DNA from: Halovulum sp039190275
GTDB taxonomy: Bacteria; Pseudomonadota; Alphaproteobacteria; Rhodobacterales; Rhodobacteraceae
Reading direction: 5' to 3'
Length of the DNA stretch: 64,000 nt
Assembly: GCA_039190275.1 (NCBI GenBank)
Contig: JBCCYF010000001.1
Location: 1 to 64,000 of the forward strand
Shown: piece after piece, positions 33,505 through 41,878 of the stretch
How positions within the stretch are numbered: position 1 is the first letter of the stretch
How the letters are laid out: each line of letters starts with the position of its first letter
Program-made: the position numbers and the translations under genes
The notes under the pieces: model-generated
Databases searched by the model: none
Seen by the model: the letters and a program-made list of their open reading frames with translations, nothing else
Told to the model about the DNA's origin: nothing

Positions 33505-36378
33505 ATGGTTGCCATTAACGAGATTCGTACTGATCAGACGGGTACTGACAACGACGAGTATTTTGAACTTTTTGGGGCTTCGAACGCCTCACTGGACGGC
33601 CTGACCTATGTGGTGATCGGCGACGGTACGGGGGGCTCGGGCGTCATCGAGAGCGTTACCGACCTGAGCGGCCTGACGTTGGATGCAGATGGTTTCTTTC
33701 TGGCAGCAGAAGCCAGTTTCACCCTTGGGACCGCTGATCTGACTACGGTTCTTGACTTTGAAAACAGCGATAATGTCACGCATCTTCTGGTGCAGGACTT
33801 TACCGGTTCGGATGGCCAGGACCTGGACACCAATGATGACGGAATTCTGGATGTGACGCCGTGGACCTCGGTTGAGGACAGCGTGGCCCTGATCGAAACC
33901 ATCGGCAGCGGCGATCTGGTGTATTCGCTCACAACGGTCGGCCCATCGGGCTCATCCGTTCCGGGCCATGTCTTCCGCGAGACCGATGGCACCGGTGATT
34001 TTCAGATCGGCGGGTTCACGGCCCCGACAGATGATACGCCTGGTGTCAGCAACAGCACACCGCCCGCCACCCCGACCGATGCAACGATCATGGAGATCCA
34101 GGGCGCCGGACATATCTCGCCGCTGCTGGGTGAACTGGTGACCACAGGCGGGGTCGTCACGGCGGTCGACAACATTGGTTTCTACATCCAGGACCCGACC
34201 GGCGACGGCGACATTGCCACGTCGGACGCGGTGTTTGTCTTTACCGGTAGCGCGCCATCTGTGGCGGTTGGCAATGAAGTCACGGTGACCGGTACAGTCT
34301 CGGAGTTCACGCCCGGGGGCTCGTCAAGCGGCAACCTGTCCACAACCCAGGTCGGCGCCGATCTGGTAACGGTGGTGACAGAAAGCGCTGACCAGGCCGC
34401 GCCCGTGATCCTGGGCGAGGGTGGGCGGCTGCCCCCGAACGACCGCATCGACAATGACCCGTTGAGCAATTTTGATCCGGTCAATGACGGCATCGACTTC
34501 TTCGAGAGTCTCGAGGGTATGCGGGTCACCGCCACAGACCTGGTGGCGGTAACAGGGACCAATCGGTTCGGCGAGATCTTTGCGGTCACTGACGGTGGCG
34601 ATGACGCAACAGGTCTTTCCGAGCGTGGTACGCTGAACATCTCGCCCGATGACTTCAATCCCGAGAAGATCCAGATCGATTCGGATTTCGACGTCTCAGG
34701 CTTCGACCTGCCCGAGGTGGATGTGGGCGCCGAACTTGGCGATGTGACCGGGGTTGTCGGCTATGGCTTTGGCAACTTCGAGATCATACCGACGGTGGAC
34801 TTTACCAGCGGTGTCATCGCCTCTGATATCGCCCCTGAAGTCACCGGGCTGACCGGCACGCTGGATGAACTGACTGTGGCGACCTACAACGTCCTGAACC
34901 TTGAGACGAATGATGCCGACGGCGACACGGATGTTGCCGATGGCCGGTTTGACGTGATCGCGCAGCAAATCATTACAAACCTGGCCAGTCCGGACATTAT
35001 CGGCCTGCAGGAAATTCAGGACAATTCGGGCTCGGAGGATGACGGTGTGACGTCGGCATCGGATACGTTGCAGGCCCTGGTCGATGCAATCTCCGCAGCG
35101 GGTGGGCCCGATTACGTCTTTATCGACAATACGTTTATCACCGATGGTGCCAGCGGCGGACAGCCGGGCGGAAATATACGCACAGCCTTCCTGTATGATC
35201 CGTCGCGTGTCGATCTGGTCCCCGGCTCGGTGCAGCCGGTGGGTTCGCAGGATAGCGGGCAGGCCTTCAACGGGGCGCGCCTGCCCTTGGCGGCAAGTTT
35301 CGTGTTTAACGGTGAGGAGGTGACGGTGGTCAACAACCACCTGTCCTCGAAAGGCGGGTCGTCGCCGATCCTTGGCACGACGCAGCCGTTCGAGGACTTG
35401 CAGGAGGATCCTAACGTGAACGGCTCGCTCGATGAGCGGCGTGAGCAGGCACAGGCCGTCAACGACTTTGTCGACACGGTATTGGACAGCGACCCGGACG
35501 CGAATGTCATCGTATTGGGCGACATGAACGAGTTCGAGTTTGTCAGCCCGCTGGACATTCTTGCGGGAACGGTGGAATCGGCCAACGCCGGGGAAAGCAC
35601 CGTGCCCGGCGGTCCTGCCATCCTCAGCAACCTTACCGACCTGATCCCCGAGGACGAGCGCTACACGTTCATCTTCCAGGGCAATAGCCAATCGCTGGAC
35701 CATATCCTGACCAGCTTCGATCTGCTCGGGTCGGCGGAAGTGGATATCGTGCACGTGAATACGGAATTTGCCGAGGTAAGCGGGCGCGGTTCTGACCATG
35801 ATCCGGTCGTCGCATCGTTTACAATCGAAGCGCCAAGCCTGCAGCTGTCCGTGGATTTCGTACCGTTCCTCAAGGGCAGCATCCAGGTCAGTCAGATAGA
35901 CGGCTCGATTGTGGATGCGGGTGTCTTCGACCGGCTTGAGAACGACGTCGCGTTTGACGCGCTGGGGATCGACCTGACCGCGGTCGACCCAACTAATGTG
36001 GAACGCTTGTCGTTCCGCAACGGTGAGCTGGGCATCCGCTCGGTGGATGACCGGGGGCAGGGGTTCGAACGCCGCGCGGTGGACGGGGACGAGGTGCTGC
36101 AGTTTGATCTGGATACCGCCGATTTCGGCTTGGGTGTCGAAGCGGACTTCGAGTTTGCGCAGGTCCGCAATGGCGACCAAGTGCAACTGGCCTACTACCA
36201 AGACGGAGTACTGGTCGAAACCCAGACTGCCGAGGTCGGCAGTGGTGACAGCTTTGAAAGCGGTCTGGTTGGCGCCACCTTCGACCGTGTTGATGTGTCG
36301 GCCGTCGGGGATACAGCGTTCCAGTTGGATGCTTTCGAGTTCCGTGTGCTGGACGATCCGCTGACCGACATCGTCTGA
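33505..36378 (+). CDS. Extracellular nuclease with LTD and endonuclease/exonuclease/phosphatase domains
   Basis: A 957-residue, strongly acidic, nearly cysteine-free protein, as expected for a secreted marine enzyme. Order: a lamin-tail-like (LTD) domain (about 1-180, starting VAINEIRTDQ), a beta-rich OB-like region (about 195-440), the EEP nuclease core (about 455-795) and a C-terminal domain (about 805-957). Nuclease residues appear in VATYNVLNLE, IGLQEIQD, VNNHLSSKGG, VLGDMNEFE, SLDHILTS and GSDHDPVVASF, as in ExeM/NucH enzymes. No Sec signal peptide is present, so type I export through the acidic C-terminus is likely. A GGGGGAT stretch precedes the start. Confidence 0.88.
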   Translation: MVAINEIRTDQTGTDNDEYFELFGASNASLDGLTYVVIGDGTGGSGVIESVTDLSGLTLDADGFFLAAEASFTLGTADLTTVLDFENSDNVTHLLVQDFTGSDGQDLDTNDDGILDVTPWTSVEDSVALIETIGSGDLVYSLTTVGPSGSSVPGHVFRETDGTGDFQIGGFTAPTDDTPGVSNSTPPATPTDATIMEIQGAGHISPLLGELVTTGGVVTAVDNIGFYIQDPTGDGDIATSDAVFVFTGSAPSVAVGNEVTVTGTVSEFTPGGSSSGNLSTTQVGADLVTVVTESADQAAPVILGEGGRLPPNDRIDNDPLSNFDPVNDGIDFFESLEGMRVTATDLVAVTGTNRFGEIFAVTDGGDDATGLSERGTLNISPDDFNPEKIQIDSDFDVSGFDLPEVDVGAELGDVTGVVGYGFGNFEIIPTVDFTSGVIASDIAPEVTGLTGTLDELTVATYNVLNLETNDADGDTDVADGRFDVIAQQIITNLASPDIIGLQEIQDNSGSEDDGVTSASDTLQALVDAISAAGGPDYVFIDNTFITDGASGGQPGGNIRTAFLYDPSRVDLVPGSVQPVGSQDSGQAFNGARLPLAASFVFNGEEVTVVNNHLSSKGGSSPILGTTQPFEDLQEDPNVNGSLDERREQAQAVNDFVDTVLDSDPDANVIVLGDMNEFEFVSPLDILAGTVESANAGESTVPGGPAILSNLTDLIPEDERYTFIFQGNSQSLDHILTSFDLLGSAEVDIVHVNTEFAEVSGRGSDHDPVVASFTIEAPSLQLSVDFVPFLKGSIQVSQIDGSIVDAGVFDRLENDVAFDALGIDLTAVDPTNVERLSFRNGELGIRSVDDRGQGFERRAVDGDEVLQFDLDTADFGLGVEADFEFAQVRNGDQVQLAYYQDGVLVETQTAEVGSGDSFESGLVGATFDRVDVSAVGDTAFQLDAFEFRVLDDPLTDIV

Positions 36379-36391
36379 CCCTGACGCAGGT

Positions 36392-36419
36392 CCATCCCGG
36401 TCCGGCAGGACCGGGATGG
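36392..36419 (+). terminator. Strong hairpin after the nuclease gene
   Basis: CCATCCCGGTCC (36392-36403) and GGACCGGGATGG (36408-36419) form a perfect 12-base stem with a GGCA loop, 14 bases after the stop. No T run follows, so it is a T-less terminator or 3'-end stabiliser; the stem could also work for the convergent gene. Confidence 0.75.
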
Positions 36420-36561
36420 GTCACCAGAAGTCTGGGGTGGCGGACAGCTGCCGCTGAAGCATTTGACGAAATACCTGAAGCATCACGCATCACCGGGCGC
36501 ATTGAAATCTTTGATTACAGGCAGCTTTCGTTGATTCAGGTTTTTCGCACAACGCTCTCGG

Positions 36562-38541
36562 CTAGACCAATTCGGCATCGGACATGATCTCGACCAGTGC
36601 GGGCCCGTCATGTGCAATCGCCTGGGCCAGCGTTTCGACCAGTTGATCGGCGCTGGTCACCTTGTCCCCGCGGCCGCCACAAAGTCGCGCAAACGCGGAA
36701 AAGCTGGGGTTCACCAGATCTGTCTGCCAGACCTCGAATTCACCGGCGCGTTGTTCCTTCGTGATCTTGCCCAGCTGGGCGTTGTTCAGCAGAACATGCG
36801 TGATATCCATGCCGTATTTCACGGCCGTGGAAAACTCCATCGCATATTGTCCGAACCCGCCATCGCCCGAGATCGAGATCACTTTACGCCCGGCCAGATG
36901 CTTGAAATCCTGCGTGGCGGACCAGGCGCCCATGGCTGCCGGAAACCCAAAGCCGATCGAGCCAAGATAGCCGGACATCAGGACCGCCTGGCCCTGCGCT
37001 TCGAAGTAGCGGCCGAAGGAATAGGTGTTGTTGCCCACATCGACGGCGATGATGGCATCCTGTGGGCATACCTCGGTCAGCGCCTTGAATATGGCGGGTG
37101 CGTTCAGGCCATGCCCCAGGTCATCGCTCAACCGTGCGGCTTTTTCCTCGCGCCAGATCCGCCAGCGCTCGGCAAGTTCATCGGTTTGGGGTGCCGCTGA
37201 CACCGGTAATTGCGCCGTGAGGCGCCGGGCGAAGTTGCCAATCTCGCCCCAGACCGGAAGAGCGACAGGATGGAATTTGCCAAGTTGCATCCGCTCGAAA
37301 TCCACCTGGATAATCGTCTTTCCCGGCTCGATGCCGGTGTGATTTGCAAACGACGATCCCAGCGACAGGATCAGGTCGCATTCGTTCATGAACCAGCTTG
37401 CAATCGGGGTACCGGACCGGCCCATGACCCCGGCCGCGTTCGGATGCGTATCCGGTATCAGCCCTTTGCCCTTGAAGGTTGTCGCCACCGGCGCGCCGAG
37501 CTTTTCCGCAAGCGCGATGACGTCTGTCGCCACGTCCCGGGCGCCGTAACCAAGGACTATGAAGGGGCGTTTGGCGTTTCCGAGCATCTCAACCGCCCGG
37601 GCAAGATCGTCTTCTGAGGCCTGCGCTTCATGTCCGCCGATACGCCCTTCCGGGCCGCGCGCCGGGGCATCCGACGGCATGGTTTGCACATCGTCGGGAA
37701 AGATCAGATGGGCGACATCCCGTTCCACAATCGCCGTCTTGCACGCCAGGGTGGCAAGCTCGGCGTGGTTCGAGGTCGGCAGCACGGTTTGCGAAAACCG
37801 GCTGACGGCCGCAAAGGCAGATGAAAGATCAATGTCCTGAAACGCACCGGGGCCGAAGACCTGTGTTTGCACCTGGCCCGTCAGCGCAAGTACCGGGGCG
37901 CGGTCGACCTTGGCATCCCACAGACCGGTCAGCAGGTTGGTCGCGCCTGGTCCTGCGATGGCCAGACAGGCGGCCGGCTGTCCGGTAAGCTTGCCATAGG
38001 CCGAAGTGGCGAAACTTGCGGCACCTTCATGACGGATGCCGATATACGCCATTTCACCGTCGATCGTGCGGCGGCGCAGGGCATCCGCAAGGCCGAGGTT
38101 GGAATGTCCGACCATCCCGAAAACCCGTTTCACCCCCCAGTTCACAAGCGTTTCGGCGATCACATCCGTGCTGGTACGCTCATGCACGGGTTCCGGCTGA
38201 AGGCCGACAAATACATCCTCGCCGCGGATATCCACCGGGTAGAGCTTCTGGCCGGTATCTTCATGCCCGCCCGGCGGTGCGCCAGTCAGCGGGTGGAAAT
38301 CCCAACCATGCCAGGGGCAACGGATCCAGCATTGCCCTTCGACGCCCTCTTCGATCGAGCCTTCGCCCAGCGGTCCACCCTGATGCGGGCAGCGATTGTC
38401 CATCGCGGCCCATTGCCCGTCGAAATGCGACAGGCACAGGCCGGTGGTGCGCGCTGTAACGGTTTTGACGCGCCCCTCCGGCAGTTCGTCGATGGTGCCA
38501 ACCTTGATCCAGTCAAGGTCGTCGGGTTGGGTGTCTGGCAT
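36562..38541 (-). CDS. Rieske [2Fe-2S] domain fused to a ThDP-dependent enzyme (PoxB/acetolactate-synthase-like)
   Basis: A 659-residue fusion. Residues about 10-115 are a Rieske ferredoxin domain with ligands C51, H53 (CPHQG) and C75, H78 (CPWHGW). Residues about 120-659 are a full thiamine-diphosphate enzyme: FGMVGHSNLGLADAL, the activating Glu172 in RHEGAA, AIAGPGATNLLTGL, a central cofactor-type domain, and GDGGFGQY with a downstream NN for ThDP and Mg2+. The ThDP part looks closest to pyruvate oxidase. ATG 38541 is fixed by GGAGG seven bases upstream. A natural reading is a 2-oxo acid decarboxylase or oxidase that passes electrons through its own Rieske centre; the substrate is unknown. 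Divergent from the antiporter operon. Confidence 0.88.
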   Translation of the reverse strand: MPDTQPDDLDWIKVGTIDELPEGRVKTVTARTTGLCLSHFDGQWAAMDNRCPHQGGPLGEGSIEEGVEGQCWIRCPWHGWDFHPLTGAPPGGHEDTGQKLYPVDIRGEDVFVGLQPEPVHERTSTDVIAETLVNWGVKRVFGMVGHSNLGLADALRRRTIDGEMAYIGIRHEGAASFATSAYGKLTGQPAACLAIAGPGATNLLTGLWDAKVDRAPVLALTGQVQTQVFGPGAFQDIDLSSAFAAVSRFSQTVLPTSNHAELATLACKTAIVERDVAHLIFPDDVQTMPSDAPARGPEGRIGGHEAQASEDDLARAVEMLGNAKRPFIVLGYGARDVATDVIALAEKLGAPVATTFKGKGLIPDTHPNAAGVMGRSGTPIASWFMNECDLILSLGSSFANHTGIEPGKTIIQVDFERMQLGKFHPVALPVWGEIGNFARRLTAQLPVSAAPQTDELAERWRIWREEKAARLSDDLGHGLNAPAIFKALTEVCPQDAIIAVDVGNNTYSFGRYFEAQGQAVLMSGYLGSIGFGFPAAMGAWSATQDFKHLAGRKVISISGDGGFGQYAMEFSTAVKYGMDITHVLLNNAQLGKITKEQRAGEFEVWQTDLVNPSFSAFARLCGGRGDKVTSADQLVETLAQAIAHDGPALVEIMSDAELV

Positions 38542-38676
38542 TGGGTATCCTCCGCTTGGCCCGTCATTTTTTTCCAGCTTAGGTCGGATTGTGATGACGT
38601 GTATAATCAATTTAGTGGTTATGTGGGCGAACAGGGTCGCATCAATGCGCGGCTACGCCTGAGAAGACGGAGGACC
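38542..38676. promoter_or_regulatory. Divergent promoter region of the Rieske locus
   Basis: The 135 bases between the Rieske-ThDP gene (minus) and the antiporter gene (plus). A perfect TATAAT lies at 38602-38607 on the plus strand; the expected -35 position holds TTAGGT, a weak match, so activation may be needed. Both genes have strong ribosome sites (GGAGG on the minus strand near 38549; ACGGAGG ending at 38673 on the plus strand). Confidence 0.55.
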
Positions 38677-39912
38677 ATGACCATACAGCTATTGATCGCC
38701 GCGGCACTGGCAGCGTTGGTCTACAGTCTGTTGTCCCGGCGCCTTGCGGGATGGCCGGTCACCGGGCCGATGATTTTTCTGCTGTTGGGCTGGGCGTTGA
38801 GCCATCGGTCTGGATTTGATCCGCACGCGGCCGAACCGACGCTGGACGTGCTGGCGGAAGTCACGTTGGTTATTGTCCTCTTTGCCGATGCCGCCATGAT
38901 TGACGGTGCGCAGGTTCGGCGGCTGCACATCTGGCCGGCGCGTATGCTGGTGATCGGCCTGCCATTGGCTATGCTGATCGGTGTCCTGCCGGGAATGGCG
39001 CTGCTGTCTGGCTGGAGCATCTGGGAAATCGCGCTCATCGCCGCGATCCTTGCGCCAACGGATGCCGCTTTGGGTCAGGCGGTGGTCACCAACGCGGCGG
39101 TGCCGGGCCGGGTGCAGCGTGCGCTGGTTGTCGAAAGCGGTCTGAATGACGGATTTGCGTTGCCTGTCGTGCTGATGTTGGGCTGTATCGCCGTTGGAGG
39201 ACAACATGACTTTGCGCAGAGCAACTGGGCCGTCTTTGCCGGACAGCAGATTGGCTTTGGTCTCCTTGCCGGTGCGCTGATCGGCGGACTGGGTGGAGTG
39301 GCCCTGGGGTGGGCGCGCAAAGCGGGCCTAAGCCTGGCGCCGTTAGAAGGTGTCGCTGTGCTTGCCGTAGCGGGCCTTTGTTTTCTGGGTGCCCACGCAT
39401 TGGGCGGCAACGGTTTCCTGAGCGCCTTCGTCGGCGGTATGGCATATCGTGCAACGCTTGGCAGTCCGCCCGAATACCTTATGGAATTCATGGAGACCGA
39501 AGGTGCATTGCTGGTCATGGCAACCTTTCTGCTGGCTGGCATTGTTCTTGTGCCCGAAGCGCTGGAGCATGCCAGTCTGGCCCATGTGGCCCTGGTTTTG
39601 GTCAGCCTGCTGGCGGTTCGGCCCCTGGCAATCTGGCTCAGCCTTGGGCGGACCGATGCCCCCGCATCCGCGCGGTTGTTCATGGGGTGGTTCGGGCCGC
39701 GTGGGCTTGCCACGCTTTTGTTCGCGCTGATGATCGTCGGAGACCTCCCTGCGCTGAACCATGGCGAGGAGATCCTGATGATCGCAACGCTTGCGGTTTT
39801 TGTGAGCACGGTATTGCATGGGATCAGCGCCGCGCCCTTTGCACGCTGGTTCGGTGCGGAGCTGCTGGGGGAACGGACCGGACAAGGACAGTTCGAAGGA
39901 CAAAAAGAATGA
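38677..39912 (+). CDS. Cation:proton antiporter (CPA1/NhaP-like)
   Basis: An integral membrane protein of 411 residues with about twelve helices. ALIAAILAPTDAALGQAVV holds the PTD segment, ALVVESGLNDGFALPVVLM the ND pair, and WFGPRGLATLLFALMIV the conserved GPRG near the C-terminus; all three are CPA1 Na+(K+)/H+ antiporter signatures. Start ATG 38677 follows ACGGAGG. Its stop overlaps the next start by four bases (ATGA), so it is the first gene of the Rieske operon and may balance charge or pH for that system. Confidence 0.9.
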   Translation: MTIQLLIAAALAALVYSLLSRRLAGWPVTGPMIFLLLGWALSHRSGFDPHAAEPTLDVLAEVTLVIVLFADAAMIDGAQVRRLHIWPARMLVIGLPLAMLIGVLPGMALLSGWSIWEIALIAAILAPTDAALGQAVVTNAAVPGRVQRALVVESGLNDGFALPVVLMLGCIAVGGQHDFAQSNWAVFAGQQIGFGLLAGALIGGLGGVALGWARKAGLSLAPLEGVAVLAVAGLCFLGAHALGGNGFLSAFVGGMAYRATLGSPPEYLMEFMETEGALLVMATFLLAGIVLVPEALEHASLAHVALVLVSLLAVRPLAIWLSLGRTDAPASARLFMGWFGPRGLATLLFALMIVGDLPALNHGEEILMIATLAVFVSTVLHGISAAPFARWFGAELLGERTGQGQFEGQKE

Positions 39913-41519
39913 AAAAACAAGAAATTGCAGATTGGGATACTCTGCAGGATCGCGCCCCTGCCTATGCGTTGGTCGCTGAAGTTGATCTTGTGGTCGTGCG
40001 GTGGGACGAGGAAGTCTCGGTGTTCTATGGGCGTTGTCTTCACCGTGGCGCGCTGATGTCAGACGGTCATGTCCGGGGCCGCGACCTGATCTGCGGGGTT
40101 CATGACTGGGACTACCGCCTGGACACGGGCGTAAGCGCATATGCCAATGATGAAAAGCTGCCTAAGTTCGAGGCATGGGTCGAGGATGGAAAGGTCTGGG
40201 TAAACGCCGACGAGATCCAGGCCTGGGGTCAAAAGAACCCGCAGCCCTTTGATCGCGAAAGCTATCTGGGTCTGTACGCAGATCCCAGCCACGGAACCAG
40301 CGAAGAGCCTTATACGGGGTTGATCCAGCGCTATGCGAAGAGCGGCCTGGAGAAGACCGGTCATCACGGCACAGTGGATGCGATGGGTGTGCCGCGGACC
40401 GAATTGCCCGACTGGGACGACATCCAGTTGCTGACCGCGCAGTTGCATCGGATGCCGCTGTTGGATGATGCCGATGTGGGGAGTGAAGTGATCATAGGCC
40501 CCAACGCCCAGAAACCGTTGCGGCTGGAAATCCCGTTGTTTGTTTCAGATATGAGTTTTGGGGCATTGAGCGCCCCGGCAAAGGAAGCCTTGGCGCAGGG
40601 CGCCGAGATCGCCGGTACCGGCATCTGCTCGGGCGAGGGCGGTATGATGCCCGAAGAGCAGGAAGCGAACAGCCGCTATTTCTACGAGTTGGCCTCAGGT
40701 CGGTTCGGGTTTTCCTGGGACAAGCTTGAGCGGGTTCAGGCGTTTCATTTCAAGGGAGGGCAGGGCGCCAAGACCGGTACGGGGGGGCACTTACCCGGTG
40801 ACAAGGTCAAGGGCAAGATCGCCGAAGTGCGCGGGCTGGCGGAAGGCGAGGCGGCAATCTCTCCGTCGCGCTTTCCGGACTGGACCAAAGTCTCGGAGGT
40901 CAAGGAGTTCGCGGATCAGGTGCGGGACCGGACCGGCGGTGTTCCGATCGGGTACAAACTGAGCGCGCAGCACATCGAGAAGGACATCGACGCCGCGCTG
41001 GAAGTTGGCGTGGATTACATCATTCTGGATGGCCGCGGCGGCGGCACCGGTGCTGCGCCGATCATTTTCCGTGACAACATCAGTGTGCCCACAATTCCCG
41101 CGCTGGCCCGCGCGCGGGCGCATCTGGACAGACTCGAGCGCGGCGATATAAGTCTTGTGATCACCGGCGGTCTGCGCAAACCGGCGGATTTCATCAAAGC
41201 CATCGCGCTGGGTGCGGATGCCATTGCTGTGTCGAATGCGGCGATGCAGGCGGTCGGCTGCATTGCGATGCGCGCCTGCCATACCAATAACTGCCCCGTC
41301 GGCATCGCAACGCAAAGACCGGAACTGGTCAGCCGGATCGTCGTTGAGAAATCCGCCCGGCAACTCGCGAACTTCTTCCATGCGTCGACCGAGCTGATGA
41401 AGGTCATGGCTCGGGCATGCGGGCACGATCACCTGAGCAACTTCAGCATGGATGACCTGACCACATGGAAGCGCGAGATGCGCGATCTGACCGGCATTTC
41501 TTACGGCGGTGTCGGATAA
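39909..41519 (+). CDS. Rieske domain fused to a glutamate-synthase-like FMN/[3Fe-4S] domain
   Basis: A 536-residue fusion. Residues 1-105 are a Rieske-type domain with C43, H45 (CLHRG) and C62, H65 (CGVHDW). The rest is the FMN-binding glutamate synthase barrel (LFVSDMSFGALSAPAKEAL; GICSGEGGMMPEE; DGRGGGTGAAP). It keeps the cluster motif GCIAMRACHTNNCPVG near residues 450-461, whose C-x5-C-x4-C spacing equals the 3Fe-4S motif of GOGAT. There is no glutamine amidotransferase domain, so it cannot be a standard glutamate synthase; N-methylglutamate-synthase- or archaeal-GltS-like relatives are possible. It overlaps the antiporter (ATGA) and the next gene (TAATG). Confidence 0.88.
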   Translation: MKKQEIADWDTLQDRAPAYALVAEVDLVVVRWDEEVSVFYGRCLHRGALMSDGHVRGRDLICGVHDWDYRLDTGVSAYANDEKLPKFEAWVEDGKVWVNADEIQAWGQKNPQPFDRESYLGLYADPSHGTSEEPYTGLIQRYAKSGLEKTGHHGTVDAMGVPRTELPDWDDIQLLTAQLHRMPLLDDADVGSEVIIGPNAQKPLRLEIPLFVSDMSFGALSAPAKEALAQGAEIAGTGICSGEGGMMPEEQEANSRYFYELASGRFGFSWDKLERVQAFHFKGGQGAKTGTGGHLPGDKVKGKIAEVRGLAEGEAAISPSRFPDWTKVSEVKEFADQVRDRTGGVPIGYKLSAQHIEKDIDAALEVGVDYIILDGRGGGTGAAPIIFRDNISVPTIPALARARAHLDRLERGDISLVITGGLRKPADFIKAIALGADAIAVSNAAMQAVGCIAMRACHTNNCPVGIATQRPELVSRIVVEKSARQLANFFHASTELMKVMARACGHDHLSNFSMDDLTTWKREMRDLTGISYGGVG

Positions 41520-41878
41520 TGGCGGCACAGCTGATCACGCTTGCTGGATACTGGCTGTGGGTGGGAGCCACGGTCGCGGCAGTGTTCCTGACCATCGGAA
41601 TTGACCGGATCGACGAGGACGCGCGCGGGACATACATCTTTCGCCCTCTGCTCGTGCCTGGCGTGCTGTTGTTGTGGCCTTTGGTTGTCTGGCGATGGGC
41701 GGTTTTGGAATTGGACGCGGACAGTTGGCGCCACCGGCATCTGCCGGAACGCAGGGTACATGGCGCCGTTTGGCTGGTGCTGGCCGTGCTCCTCCCGCTG
41801 ATTGTCGTCGCGGGCCTCTGGCTCCGGCAAACTTGGCCTGCCGATGTGGTGCCGATACAGATCGAGGCTGGTGAATGA
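41519..41878 (+). CDS. Small membrane protein of the Rieske operon
   Basis: A 119-residue protein with three hydrophobic helices (ITLAGYWLWVGATVAAVFLTIGI, LLVPGVLLLWPLVVWRWAVL and VHGAVWLVLAVLLPLIVVAGLWL) and no cofactor motif. The start overlaps the previous stop by one base and its stop overlaps the next start by four. I do not recognise the family. It probably forms part of a membrane complex with the heme/Rieske protein that follows. Confidence 0.8.
   Translation: MAAQLITLAGYWLWVGATVAAVFLTIGIDRIDEDARGTYIFRPLLVPGVLLLWPLVVWRWAVLELDADSWRHRHLPERRVHGAVWLVLAVLLPLIVVAGLWLRQTWPADVVPIQIEAGE

Noticed and set aside
34696..36201. 501-codon minus-strand open frame opposite the nuclease
   Set aside because: The nuclease frame carries a complete EEP active site; the antisense product is unlike any family.
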